64,000 nt of DNA, taken from assembly GCF_028368855.1 (NCBI RefSeq), contig NZ_JAQNCY010000001.1, forward strand, positions 496,001 through 560,000, written 5' to 3'. The DNA comes from Leisingera sp. SS27. GTDB lineage: Bacteria; Pseudomonadota; Alphaproteobacteria; Rhodobacterales; Rhodobacteraceae. Of the stretch, positions 26,951 through 34,832 are shown piece by piece. The position numbers and the translations under genes are program-made. A model generated the notes under the pieces. It searched no databases, had not been told where the DNA came from, and saw only the letters and a list, made by a program, of their open reading frames with translations. Positions within the stretch are counted from its first letter, which is position 1; every line of letters starts with the position of its first letter.

Positions 26951-26974
26951 ATGTCAGACTTTTAAATGTCAGAC
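26951..26974. promoter_or_regulatory. Direct-repeat operator candidate between dmdA and the GntR gene
   Basis: Two exact copies of ATGTCAGAC (26951-26959 and 26966-26974), 15 bases start to start, separated by TTTTAA. The A/T-rich setting lies 122 bases before the dmdA start and 57 bases before the GntR start, where divergent promoters should be. Likely binding site of the adjacent GntR regulator. Confidence 0.6.
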
Positions 26975-27030
26975 AAATGAATTCTTGCCTGCAGCTCTCC
27001 TCTGCACAGCTCATTGCCAGGACCAGAAGC

Positions 27031-27759
27031 ATGAAGATTGACCCCAATAGCCCCGCCGATCTGTCGGTTCAGATAGCGCAAGCCATCAAGGATGCCATCA
27101 TCTCGGGCGAATTGATCGTGGATGAGCGGCTGCCGTCCGAAGCGGAGCTGTCGGATCATTTCCAGGTGTCCCGCCCGACTGTCCGCGAGGCGCTGAAGCG
27201 GCTGGCGGCGCAATCGCTGATCCGCACCCAGCGCGGGGCGTCCGGCGGGGCCTTTGTGAACCGGTTGAGCTTTGAGGATGCTTATGCGCAGCAGGTCACC
27301 ACCTCGACCCTGCTGCTGAGCATGAATGAAGTCAGCTTTGATACCGCATGCGAGGCGCGCTATGCGCTCGAGCGGGCCTGCGCCCCGCTGTCGGCCGCCC
27401 GCCGCAGCGCTGACCAGCTGGCGACCATGCGGGCGGAGATCTTCCGTCAAGGCCAGCCGGGGCTTACGGATGTGGCCTTCTGCGCCTCCGATGTGGCCTT
27501 TCACCGCGCTCTGGTGGACGGGGCCGGTAATCCGGTGCTGTCCTATCAGCTGGCTGGCGCTGTCGAGGCGATGCAGCCCCTGATGAACATGATTACCTTC
27601 ACCGCCCGTGACCGCGCGGTGATCACCGGCCTTCATACCCGGATTGCCGATGCCATTGAGGCCGGCAACAGCGGCGCGGCGGTTAGCGGCCTGCAGGATC
27701 TTGAGGACGAAACCCGCAAGCTGGCCTCAGATGTCTTTGCCGCCCGGTCTGGCAGGTAA
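27031..27759 (+). CDS. dmdR: GntR/FadR-family regulator, divergent from dmdA-acuI
   Basis: Transcription factor of 242 residues with an N-terminal winged helix (RLPSEAELSDHFQVSRPTVREALKRL) and a C-terminal FCD ligand-binding domain (HRALVDGAGNPVLSYQLAGA is part of it). The ATG at 27031 gives a normal FadR-type N terminus; an in-frame ATG at 26977 would overlap the operator region. In Ruegeria pomeroyi a GntR gene sits beside dmdA in the same divergent arrangement and represses dmdA-acuI, which is why I use the symbol dmdR. The effector (DMSP, acrylate or another compound) cannot be read here. Confidence 0.82.
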   Translation: MKIDPNSPADLSVQIAQAIKDAIISGELIVDERLPSEAELSDHFQVSRPTVREALKRLAAQSLIRTQRGASGGAFVNRLSFEDAYAQQVTTSTLLLSMNEVSFDTACEARYALERACAPLSAARRSADQLATMRAEIFRQGQPGLTDVAFCASDVAFHRALVDGAGNPVLSYQLAGAVEAMQPLMNMITFTARDRAVITGLHTRIADAIEAGNSGAAVSGLQDLEDETRKLASDVFAARSGR

Positions 27760-27793
27760 GGTTTTGTTAACCGAGAATCCGGACACTCCCGGC

Positions 27794-28024
27794 ATGGTCA
27801 AACCCGGTTCCTCCCTGTCCCCGGATATCTGGATGTGAGATATTTTCGCATGCAAGGCAGTGCAGAACGGCGGCGTGGTCCGCCGCAAGCGCCGTGACAT
27901 TGAACGCTACGCCGGGATGGAGGCTTTTCTGGCGGAAGTGCGCGCCCGCGGGTTTCAAGCGGTGCAGAACCGCGAGCAGGTCATCATCTTCTGCAATAGC
28001 GCTCCAATCCGGAAGCTTGAGTAG
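27794..28024 (+). pseudogene. Broken copy of a small conserved gene (paralogue of 34556-34783)
   Basis: Reading from ATG 27794 gives MVKPGSSLSPDIWM, then a TGA stop at 27836-27838, then in the same frame DIFACKAVQNGGVVRRK, RRDIERYAGMEAFLAEVR, ARGFQAVQNREQVIIFCN and a TAG at 28022. The intact relative at 34556 aligns across the stop with one small gap near the N terminus (LSADAWSQQLF against LSPDIWM-stop-DIF), so the TGA interrupts a real gene; CGA to TGA is the simplest change. Translation from GTG 27860 could still yield the conserved C-terminal 54 residues. It lies 34 bases after the GntR gene and runs into a hairpin cluster. Confidence 0.75.
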
Positions 28025-28028
28025 CGCC

Positions 28029-28146
28029 GCCGTTTCCCGGCGCGGGAAACGGCCAAAAATCCTGCGAGGATTTTTGTGCGCATCAGTTGCCGCAAGCGCC
28101 GGTTTTCCGCGCCGGAAAACTGGCCGGAATCCTCGCAGGATTCCGG
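28029..28146. repeat. Cluster of four hairpins with GCG/CGC loops
   Basis: Four back-to-back palindromes: 28029-28053 (GCCGTTTCCCG-GCG-CGGGAAACGGC), 28054-28076 (CAAAAATCCT-GCG-AGGATTTTTG), 28102-28120 (GTTTTCCG-CGC-CGGAAAAC, extendable with mismatch) and 28124-28146 (CCGGAATCCT-CGC-AGGATTCCGG). They form two units, each a TTTCC-type hairpin followed by an AATCCT-type hairpin, separated by 25 bases. The cluster starts four bases after the stop of the broken gene and ends about 50 bases before ssrA. It looks like a repetitive extragenic palindrome (REP/BIME-like) element. Confidence 0.85.
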
Positions 28147-28194
28147 TTCCCCCCTTTGCAACCGCCGGGAAGCCGACTATATGACTTCTGTTCC

Positions 28195-28505
28195 CTCGTG
28201 GAACTATGGACATAAACGCGCTCGTAATAAGCGGATCGGACCCGGGGGCGGTACCCGGCGGCTCCACCAACATCCTTCGTTTGGGGATCATGGGGCCGAA
28301 ACAGGATCGACGGACGTCTAAAGGGGTTTTGCTTTGTCTCGGCGGGGTGCCACCGTACCGGCCCAAACAGTACAATTGCAAACGACAATCGTGCTCCGGT
28401 TGCTCTGGCTGCGTAAGCAGTTCGAGGAATCGAAATCTAAGCCCTTGCGCCTAGCCGCGTAAGGCGGGGTTCGCAGGTACCTGGCAACAGAAACCTGCAC
28501 TTTCA
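28195..28505 (+). ncRNA. ssrA: tmRNA, permuted two-piece alphaproteobacterial type
   Basis: The acceptor piece comes first: T-arm CCGGG-GGCGGTA-CCCGG, then acceptor strand CGGCTCC and encoded ACCA ending at 28269. A 22-base linker (28270-28291) follows, then the coding piece beginning GGGGCCG (28292-28298), which pairs with CGGCTCC with one G-U, and GGATCGACGG. The tag frame is at 28378-28416 and encodes ANDNRAPVALAA then TAA. The 3' part has the hairpin GCAGGT...ACCTGC ending near 28500. Processing would remove the linker and leave two RNAs joined by base pairing. Both outer ends are estimates; TATATG near 28178 may be the -10 element. It rescues stalled ribosomes with SmpB. Confidence 0.93.
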
Positions 28506-28663
28506 CACCAGTGTCCTGTTGCGCCATACGTCTTCTGCGCAAAACAAGTGCCCAGGTGGAATTCCAACACACCCCAAGCAGTTTCAGACCGCTTTAAGCT
28601 TGAAACTCCATCTTCAAAAATGGTTCCTGAGTAAACACGCGTGACCGCTGGAAGGACCAAGAA

Positions 28664-29125
28664 GTGGCGATGTCAAAGATTGAAACTCTGCTCCTCTGGC
28701 TGAACGAAACCTGGGGCAACAGGAACTTCAACTATGCGGATAAACTTCTGACGGAGGACGCCACAGTCCGCGGTGCAATGACCCGGGAACCTGTCTGTGT
28801 CGACGAAGTCAAGGAGTTTGCGCAAACGTTCAGCGGTCTCCTTGGACCAATAATGGCATCTGCGGAACTGGCAGTTGAACAAGGTGACTGGCTGGCAGCC
28901 CGGGTGATTGTCGAGACCGAAAACCCGCGCGACCGGACACCATTTCGCTTCAGCGATCATTTCATTGTCCGGTTCGAAGGCGGCAAGATCGCCGAAGTAG
29001 TCAGCCAGCTAGACTACTTCACCCTGTTTGAAAACCTGGGCCAGCTGCCGCCGGATGCACTTGACGCCTGCATGACCGGGGAAACCCTTGACTGGAAACG
29101 GTCCGGGCTTGACACGGACCCGTAG
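28664..29125 (+). CDS. SnoaL/NTF2-like fold protein of unknown function
   Basis: Protein of 153 residues with the alpha-beta pattern of the NTF2/SnoaL superfamily: N-terminal helices (TLLLWLNETWGNRNFNYADKL), then strands with a conserved F-x-D-H-F-x-V-R-F-E-G-G-K-I segment (RFSDHFIVRFEGGKIAEV). Such small proteins act as isomerases, hydrolases or non-enzymatic binding domains. GTG 28664 is chosen because AAGGA lies seven bases upstream; ATG 28670, two codons later, is possible. The gene stands alone after ssrA. Confidence 0.78.
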   Translation: MAMSKIETLLLWLNETWGNRNFNYADKLLTEDATVRGAMTREPVCVDEVKEFAQTFSGLLGPIMASAELAVEQGDWLAARVIVETENPRDRTPFRFSDHFIVRFEGGKIAEVVSQLDYFTLFENLGQLPPDALDACMTGETLDWKRSGLDTDP

Positions 29126-29223
29126 GCTCAGGTCTCATGGCTTTCATGGGGAGAGACGCGAACGCCCCGTGAGGCGACAGCCCAAGGTTCGCATGTTACC
29201 CTTGCTCGCGAGGAGACATGCCC

Positions 29224-30039
29224 ATGGCTGCCCCGAATGAAATCACCCCTGCCCAGCTCTCGCGCCTGATCGGCACGTCAAACCCGCCGGCTCTGGTGGA
29301 CATCTGCACAGATGAAGACTTTGCCGCAGATCCCTATCTGATCCCCGGTTCCTTCCGGCACCCGCATACCGGAATCGAAAGCCTCAAGAAACGTCTAGGC
29401 GGGCAGAAATGCGTTGTGATCTGCCAGAAAGGCCTGAAGCTGTCGCAGGGTGTTGCCGCCTGGCTGCGCAATGACGGGATAGAGGCAGAGCATCTGCAAG
29501 GCGGCATGTATGGCTGGCGCGATCTGGAGGGCGCTCCACGCATTCCCGCCGGCGCCCTGCCCGCGCCTGTTGGCGGCAGCACTTTGTGGGTGACACGCCA
29601 TCGCCCCAAGATCGACCGCGTTGCCTGCCCCTGGCTGATCCGGCGTTTTGTGGATCCAGCGGCACGGTTCCTGTTTGTCGCTCCCTCTGAGGTTGCTGGT
29701 GTCGCAGAACGCTTTGCGGCCACACCTTTTGACGTCGAGGATGTGTTCTGGTCGCACCGCGGGGATCTTTGCACCTTTGACACCATGCTGGATGAGTTCG
29801 GCCTCAGAACCCCGGCACTTGACACTCTGGCCCGGGTTGTGAGAGGCGCCGACACAAACAGGCACGGCCTGGCGCCCGAGGCTGCGGGGCTATTGGCCCT
29901 TTCAGTTGGGTTGTCGCGCCAGTTCAAAGACGACCATGAGCAGCTTGAGGCAGGCATGATCCTTTATGACGCATTATACCGCTGGGCCCGGGACGGGCGC
30001 GGCGAAGGCCACGACTGGCCCGCGGACCGGACATCATGA
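29224..30039 (+). CDS. Rhodanese domain fused to ChrB C-terminal domain
   Basis: Protein of 271 residues. The N-terminal rhodanese-like domain (about 1-105) has the active-site loop VICQKGLKLSQGVAAWLR with the catalytic Cys. The C-terminal part (about 118-265) matches the chromate resistance ChrB C-terminal domain (TRHRPKIDRVACPWLIRRFVDP). In chr operons ChrB senses or helps detoxify chromate. ATG 29224 is preferred to ATG 29218 because AGGAG then has eight-base spacing. The stop overlaps the chrA start by four bases (ATGA), so the two are translationally coupled. Confidence 0.88.
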   Translation: MAAPNEITPAQLSRLIGTSNPPALVDICTDEDFAADPYLIPGSFRHPHTGIESLKKRLGGQKCVVICQKGLKLSQGVAAWLRNDGIEAEHLQGGMYGWRDLEGAPRIPAGALPAPVGGSTLWVTRHRPKIDRVACPWLIRRFVDPAARFLFVAPSEVAGVAERFAATPFDVEDVFWSHRGDLCTFDTMLDEFGLRTPALDTLARVVRGADTNRHGLAPEAAGLLALSVGLSRQFKDDHEQLEAGMILYDALYRWARDGRGEGHDWPADRTS

Positions 30040-31307
30040 GTCAGCCTTCCTGGGCGGAGATGTTCCGTGTCTTCGGGCGCATCGGCGTGCTGAGCTTTGG
30101 CGGCCCGGCAGCCCAGATCGCGGTGATGCACAAGGAGCTGGTGGAGGACCGCCCCTGGCTGAGCGAGGACAGCTTCCTGCGCGGGCTCAGTTTCTGCATG
30201 CTCTTGCCGGGACCGGAAGCTATGCAGCTGGCGACATATACCGGCTGGCGGATGCGCGGTACCGCAGGCGGGCTGCTGGCCGGGCTGTTGTTTGTGATGC
30301 CAGGGGCAGCGGTGATAGCGGCACTGGTCTGGCTCTATGCGCAATACGGCACCCTGCCCGCGGTTCAGTCCGCGTTTATGGGCGTCAAGGCTGCAGTGGT
30401 GGTCATCATTCTGCAGGCGCTGCGCCGACTGGCTGGCAAGGCGCTTAAACATCCGGCGGATTGGGCACTGGCAGCCTTCGGTTTTGCAGCGCTGTTCCTG
30501 CTGAACCTGCCGTTCCCCCTGGTTGTTCTGGCTGCCGCCAGTACCGGTCTGATGCGCAAGGATGCCAATGCCCCCGAAGCGCTGCACACCCCGCCCGCCA
30601 GCAATGGCAGCACCCTGCGGACGATTGCCGTCTGGGGCGCCTTGTGGCTGCTGCCGCTGATTGCCCTGAGCCTGTCAGGAGCCTCGTTCCTGGCGGATAT
30701 CGGCTGGTTCTTTTCCAAGCTCGCTGTGGTGACCTTTGGCGGGGCCTATGCGGTGCTGGCCTACATCAGCCAAACGGTCGTCAGCCAGTTCGGGTGGATC
30801 AGTGCAGGCCAGATGATCGACGCCCTGGGACTGGCGGAAACCACGCCCGGGCCGCTGATCCTTGTCACTCAGTTTGTCGCCATGCTCTCGGGCCTGCTCG
30901 AAGGCGGCATCACACTGTTTCTGGCAGCGGGGGCAGTGGCGCTCTGGGCCACTTTCATACCGTGCTTCCTGTGGATCTTTGCCGCCGCCCCTTATGTGGA
31001 GCGCATTGCAGCGCATCCGCGCCTCGGGATGGCGCTGAAGGCCGTGACCGCCACTGTTGCTGGCGTCATACTGAACCTGGCAGTGTGGTTCCTGATGCAT
31101 GTCGCCTTTGCCGCAACCGGTGTATTTGAGGCCGGTGTTCTGCACGTTCCTATCCCGGCCTGGAACAGCGTAAACACGCCAGCCCTGCTGCTGGTTCTGC
31201 TAGCGCCGCTGGCAGCCTGGGCGGTGCGCGGCAATATGCTGCTTTTGCTGGCTCTCATGGCGGCTGCCGGCCTGTCCATCGCAGAATTACCGTTTGCAAT
31301 CAGCTGA
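30036..31307 (+). CDS. chrA: Chromate efflux transporter ChrA (two CHR domains)
   Basis: Long-chain CHR-family transporter of 423 residues with about ten membrane helices in two homologous halves. The N-terminal half starts IGVLSFGGPAAQIAVMHKEL and continues FCMLLPGPEAMQLATYTGW; the second half repeats it as VVTFGGAYAVLAYISQ and GLAETTPGPLILVTQFVAML. ChrA exports chromate from the cytoplasm using the proton-motive force; some homologues act on other anions. It overlaps the rhodanese-ChrB gene by four bases. No separate regulator of the operon is visible. Confidence 0.92.
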   Translation: MSQPSWAEMFRVFGRIGVLSFGGPAAQIAVMHKELVEDRPWLSEDSFLRGLSFCMLLPGPEAMQLATYTGWRMRGTAGGLLAGLLFVMPGAAVIAALVWLYAQYGTLPAVQSAFMGVKAAVVVIILQALRRLAGKALKHPADWALAAFGFAALFLLNLPFPLVVLAAASTGLMRKDANAPEALHTPPASNGSTLRTIAVWGALWLLPLIALSLSGASFLADIGWFFSKLAVVTFGGAYAVLAYISQTVVSQFGWISAGQMIDALGLAETTPGPLILVTQFVAMLSGLLEGGITLFLAAGAVALWATFIPCFLWIFAAAPYVERIAAHPRLGMALKAVTATVAGVILNLAVWFLMHVAFAATGVFEAGVLHVPIPAWNSVNTPALLLVLLAPLAAWAVRGNMLLLLALMAAAGLSIAELPFAIS

Positions 31308-31425
31308 CTGCGGCGCATCAAAGGACTTCACCTGCAGCAAAAATTTTCCTTCCTCCCGCAAGGCTGCTCTTTTGTTTCCGGCAGAATCTCCTATGCTTAA
31401 CAGCAAATGAACAAAGGGTGACTGC

Positions 31426-31902
31426 ATGTCCCGTGAAATTGACTATGGCAACCTGATGCACTCTGCCATGCGCGGCCTGATCCGGACCGTACTGCAGGAC
31501 GTTTCGGATAATGGTTTGCCTGGCAACCATCACTTTTTCATAACCTTCGACACTGCCCATCCGGACGTGGAACTGGCGGATTGGCTGTCCGACCGCTACC
31601 CGGGTGAAATGACCGTGGTCATGCAGCACTGGTTTGACAATCTGACGGTTGATGAAGACGGCTTCGGGGTCACGCTGAACTTCGGCGACTCGCCTGAACC
31701 TCTTTATATCCCCTATGATGCAATCCGCACCTTTGTGGACCCTTCGGTGGAGTTCGGCCTGCGGTTTGAAAGCGCCGATGAGGACGCTGACGGCTACTCC
31801 GCAGAACCGGACGCGGAGGACGAAGCTGCCAGTGCTGATGACCAGCCGGAGGCCAAGAAAAAGGATGCGGATGTGGTCTCGCTCGACAGTTTCCGCAAAT
31901 AG
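31426..31902 (+). CDS. sspB: ClpXP adaptor SspB (alpha type)
   Basis: Protein of 158 residues of the alphaproteobacterial SspB family. It starts MSREIDYGNLMHSAMRGLIR and has an SspB core (FFITFDTAHPDVELADWLSD, YPGEMTVVMQHWFDNL), followed by an acidic linker and a C-terminal tail (VVSLDSFRK) that in this family docks on ClpX. SspB hands ssrA-tagged proteins to ClpXP. The tmRNA gene lies 3 kb upstream, so tag and adaptor sit in the same neighbourhood. It is monocistronic, with a terminator 25 bases after the stop. Confidence 0.92.
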   Translation: MSREIDYGNLMHSAMRGLIRTVLQDVSDNGLPGNHHFFITFDTAHPDVELADWLSDRYPGEMTVVMQHWFDNLTVDEDGFGVTLNFGDSPEPLYIPYDAIRTFVDPSVEFGLRFESADEDADGYSAEPDAEDEAASADDQPEAKKKDADVVSLDSFRK

Positions 31903-31926
31903 GCTGCCAGTGCCGGCCACAAGATC

Positions 31927-31951
31927 AGGCAGCCCGGCGGGCTGCCTTTTT
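31927..31951 (+). terminator. Rho-independent terminator of sspB
   Basis: Nine-base stem AGGCAGCCC / GGGCTGCCT with a GGC loop, followed by a run of Ts. It is also close to the end of the opposing gene at 31973 and may serve both. Confidence 0.88.
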
Positions 31952-31972
31952 CATTAGTGCGAGCGCAGACCG

Positions 31973-32545
31973 TTAGTGCCGGACGAGGAAAGTTTTCAGC
32001 TGCCGCTGCGGCTCTCCGTTCAGACGGGACGTATAGACCAGATCCAGCCCGCCGTCCGCCAGAGTCCGGTCGTACTGCTGCATCTCGTAGTCGCCGTTCG
32101 GATGTATGAACAGCGAAAACACGGTCAGAGTGTCGCCGGTGATCCGACCCCAAACAAAGGGTTCGCCTTCCATTGGATCAAGCGGCACTTCATGACCGAA
32201 GACATTCCGCTTCATTGCTGCAGAATAGACACCGTTGCGCCGCGACGTCTGGAATTCAATCTCGTAAGTTTTGGATTTCCTGCTGCCGTCGTCCCGTTCG
32301 GTCGTGGAGGTCCATTTAATGGTGAACCCTTTCTTCATTTCGCGGATCACCACGCTCATGTCGCGCGGATCGGTATCGCCGTCGGCCTTGACGATTTCGA
32401 CACTGCCGGAGTACTCGCCTGCGAACTGCGCAATTCCGGCTGCAATCCCCTGCCCGGCTGCAGCCGCGAGAATTCCGCCCGCCACAATCAAAGCGGCAAG
32501 AGATTTCAATGACAATTCAAGACACAAGCGGATTGGCACATTCAT
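31973..32545 (-). CDS. Exported hypothetical protein
   Basis: Protein of 190 residues with an N-terminal hydrophobic segment ([21 protein letters not shown], residues about 12-34; the core is [15 protein letters not shown]) that looks like a Sec signal peptide. The mature part is a beta-rich, lipocalin-like arrangement ([54 protein letters not shown]), without motifs that I can assign. ATG 32545 has a purine-rich GGAAAGG just upstream; the frame extends 15 codons further. It is convergent with sspB and divergent from fumC. Confidence 0.75.
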   Translation of the reverse strand: MNVPIRLCLELSLKSLAALIVAGGILAAAAGQGIAAGIAQFAGEYSGSVEIVKADGDTDPRDMSVVIREMKKGFTIKWTSTTERDDGSRKSKTYEIEFQTSRRNGVYSAAMKRNVFGHEVPLDPMEGEPFVWGRITGDTLTVFSLFIHPNGDYEMQQYDRTLADGGLDLVYTSRLNGEPQRQLKTFLVRH

Positions 32546-32746
32546 TTCCTTTCCGGATGCAGCAGAGCCCGTTTCACGCACCTTAAGCATAGCATGTTCT
32601 CAGGCAATGGCACGCGCGCGGTTGTGCCAATTCAACACTATACCTTGCGGCCCTTTTGGCTATGCTGCGCGCAACTGGCCAATTGCGCTGCAAACCGGCG
32701 CAGGCTAAACGGCATACAATCGCATACTCAACGGAGAGACAGACGG

Positions 32747-34141
32747 ATGTCCGCAACCCGCACCGAAACCGACAGTTTTGGCCCGCTTGAAGTCCCGGCA
32801 GAGAAATACTGGGGGGCACAGACTCAGCGCTCGATCATGAACTTTCCGATCGGCTGGGAAAAGCAGCCTGTGGCAATCGTGCGCGCGCTTGGCGTCATCA
32901 AGCAGGCTTGCGCCATGGCCAACAAGGCCTCAGGCAAACTGGACGCGACCATCGCAGATGCGGTGATCCAGGCGGCTGGTGAGGTGATTGAAGGCAAGTT
33001 CGACGACAACTTCCCGCTGGTGGTCTGGCAGACCGGATCCGGCACCCAGTCCAACATGAATTCCAACGAGGTGATCGCCAACCGCGCCATTGAAATCCTG
33101 GGCGGCGTGATCGGCTCCAAAGACCCGGTGCACCCGAACGATCACTGCAATATGGGCCAGTCCTCCAACGACACCTTCCCGACCGCCATGCATATCGCCA
33201 CAGCGATGTCCGTGCGCGACGTGTTGGTGCCGGGCCTCACGAAACTGGCCGAAGGGCTGGAGGCCAAGGCGGAAGAGTTCAAGGACATCATCAAGATCGG
33301 CCGCACCCACACCCAGGACGCAACCCCGCTGACCCTGGGCCAGGAATTCGGCGGCTACGCGCATCAGATCCGCCAGGGCCTGGCACGGGTCGAGGCGGCA
33401 ATGCCCGGCATTTACGAGCTGGCACAGGGCGGCACTGCCGTCGGCACCGGCCTGAACACCCAGAAAGGCTGGGGCGAGACTGTGGCCGCCAATATGGCCG
33501 AAATCACCGGCCTGCCCTTTGTCACCGCGCCGAACAAATTCGAGGCGCTGGCAGCGCATGACGCCATGGTGTTCCTGTCCGGCGCGCTCGCGACCATTGC
33601 GGGCAGCTGCTACAAGATTGCCAATGATATCCGCTTCCTGGGCTCCGGCCCGCGCTCCGGCCTGGGCGAGCTGATCCTGCCGGAGAACGAGCCCGGCTCC
33701 TCAATCATGCCGGGCAAGGTGAACCCGACCCAGGCGGAGGCACTGACCCAGGTGGCAGCGCATGTGATGGGCAACGACGCGGCGATCAAATTTGCAGGCT
33801 CCCAGGGCCATTTCGAGCTGAACGTCTACAACCCGATGATGTCCTACAACCTGCTGCAGTCGATCCAGCTGCTGGGCGATGCCGCCGACAGCTTTACCGA
33901 GCGGATGCTGATGGGCATCGAGGCCAACAAACCGCGCATCCAGAAGCTGATGCAGGAATCGCTGATGCTGGTCACCGCACTGGCGCCGACAATTGGTTAT
34001 GACAACGCCACCAAGGTCGCCAAAACCGCTCACAAGAACGGCACCACCCTGAAGGAAGAGGCGATTGCGCTTGGCTTCGTGGATGAGGCGACCTTTGACG
34101 CCGTGGTGCGCCCCGAGCAGATGATCGGGCCCAAGGACTGA
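32747..34141 (+). CDS. fumC: Fumarate hydratase, class II
   Basis: TCA-cycle enzyme of 464 residues converting fumarate to malate, iron-independent. The superfamily signature is [13 protein letters not shown] near residue 318, with further conserved parts [19 protein letters not shown] and [20 protein letters not shown] 32747 is preceded by GGAGAG at nine bases. The stop overlaps the start of the next gene (TGATG), and two more small genes follow, so fumC heads a compact operon. Confidence 0.96.
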   Translation: MSATRTETDSFGPLEVPAEKYWGAQTQRSIMNFPIGWEKQPVAIVRALGVIKQACAMANKASGKLDATIADAVIQAAGEVIEGKFDDNFPLVVWQTGSGTQSNMNSNEVIANRAIEILGGVIGSKDPVHPNDHCNMGQSSNDTFPTAMHIATAMSVRDVLVPGLTKLAEGLEAKAEEFKDIIKIGRTHTQDATPLTLGQEFGGYAHQIRQGLARVEAAMPGIYELAQGGTAVGTGLNTQKGWGETVAANMAEITGLPFVTAPNKFEALAAHDAMVFLSGALATIAGSCYKIANDIRFLGSGPRSGLGELILPENEPGSSIMPGKVNPTQAEALTQVAAHVMGNDAAIKFAGSQGHFELNVYNPMMSYNLLQSIQLLGDAADSFTERMLMGIEANKPRIQKLMQESLMLVTALAPTIGYDNATKVAKTAHKNGTTLKEEAIALGFVDEATFDAVVRPEQMIGPKD

Positions 34142-34317
34142 TGGGCAAGCCGGTCAATCTGAACCGGTACAGAAAGGAAAAAGCGCGGGCCGAAAAAAAG
34201 GCCCGCGCTGACGAGAACGCTGTGACCTTCGGGCGGACCAAGGCAGAGAAAGAACTGGACAAGGCGCGTAACGCGCAAGACGCCCGCCGCCTGGACGAAC
34301 ATAAGCGCGACAAATGA
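34141..34317 (+). CDS. DUF4169 family small protein
   Basis: Highly charged protein of 58 residues ([20 protein letters not shown] at the N terminus, HKRDK at the end), matching the DUF4169 pattern common in Rhodobacterales, typically next to fumC. Almost every third residue is Lys, Arg or Glu, consistent with one long helix. Its ATG overlaps the fumC stop (TGATG) and its stop overlaps the next start (ATGA), showing translational coupling. Function unknown; nucleic-acid or ribosome association is only a guess from its charge. Confidence 0.88.
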   Translation: MGKPVNLNRYRKEKARAEKKARADENAVTFGRTKAEKELDKARNAQDARRLDEHKRDK

Positions 34318-34532
34318 ACGGCCGCCCCAGAAAGCACTCCCTGACCCTGCGCGGACACCGGACGTCGGTGTCGCTGGAAGATGATTTCTGGGATGCCTTC
34401 CGAGAGATTGCAGTGCAGGAAGGCCGGGCTATCAATGATTTGGCTGCAGAAATTGATGAAACCCGTGGGGAGGATTGCGGGCTGGCATCTGCGATCCGGC
34501 TGTTTGTGCTGCGGCGGTTAAGAGCGCTTTAA
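34314..34532 (+). CDS. Ribbon-helix-helix domain protein
   Basis: Protein of 72 residues matching the RHH_4 pattern: the beta strand HSLTLRGHRTSVSLEDDFWD followed by two helices (FREIAVQEGRAINDLAAEID and GLASAIRLFVLRRLRAL). RHH proteins bind DNA as dimers through the strand. It overlaps the DUF4169 gene by four bases. No toxin partner follows, so it is more likely a conserved fumC-operon protein than an antitoxin. Target unknown. Confidence 0.88.
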   Translation: MNGRPRKHSLTLRGHRTSVSLEDDFWDAFREIAVQEGRAINDLAAEIDETRGEDCGLASAIRLFVLRRLRAL

Positions 34533-34555
34533 CCACAAATTGCCATTGTTAGTTT

Positions 34556-34783
34556 ATGCCGGTTCCTGCCCCTCTTTCCGCTGACGCGTGGTCACAGCAA
34601 CTGTTCCGCTCTCAAGCGGCTGCGAAAGGCGGTGTGATCCGGCGGCAGAAGCGCGATATTGAACGGCTGCTCGGCTGGGACCGGTTTCGGCGGGAACTGC
34701 AGCATCGGGGTTTTCATGCCGTGGAAAACGCCGGTCAGGTTGTCATCTTCTGCAATCAGGACGCCGTGCGCATCATCCAGTGA
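34556..34783 (+). CDS. Small conserved protein of unknown function (intact paralogue of 27794-28024)
   Basis: Protein of 75 residues: MPVPAPLSADAWSQQLFRSQ, then AAAKGGVIRRQKRDIERLLG, a central helix and a C-terminal VENAGQVVIFCNQDAVRIIQ. I recall this small family in Rhodobacterales as being labelled phosphoribosylanthranilate isomerase, but at 75 residues it cannot be that enzyme. Residues GGV(I/V)RR-x-(K/R)RDIER and QV(V/I)IFCN are shared with the broken copy. It follows the RHH gene by 23 bases and is followed, three bases after the stop, by a pair of hairpins, just as the broken copy is followed by hairpins. Confidence 0.8.
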   Translation: MPVPAPLSADAWSQQLFRSQAAAKGGVIRRQKRDIERLLGWDRFRRELQHRGFHAVENAGQVVIFCNQDAVRIIQ

Positions 34784-34785
34784 CA

Positions 34786-34832
34786 CAAATTTCTTCAAAG
34801 AAATTTGCCAAGAAAATTCGAATTTTCTTGGC
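34786..34832. terminator. Two adjacent palindromes between convergent genes
   Basis: First hairpin CAAATTTCTT-CA-AAGAAATTTG (34786-34807), then a perfect 26-bp palindrome (34807-34832) with half-arm GCCAAGAAAATTC. The pair fills the whole gap between the small gene and the P450 stop codon, which it touches. The AT-rich arms would act as terminators for both strands; the two-hairpin layout resembles the clusters at 28029 and 38658. Confidence 0.75.

Noticed and set aside
27836-27838. TGA as a selenocysteine codon in the small gene
   Set aside because: The paralogue has Gln at this position, the protein has no redox motif there, and no selenium genes are visible; a point mutation is simpler.
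34314-34532. RHH protein as an antitoxin of a toxin-antitoxin pair
   Set aside because: The neighbouring small genes do not resemble toxins, and the fumC-DUF4169-RHH order fits a conserved operon.
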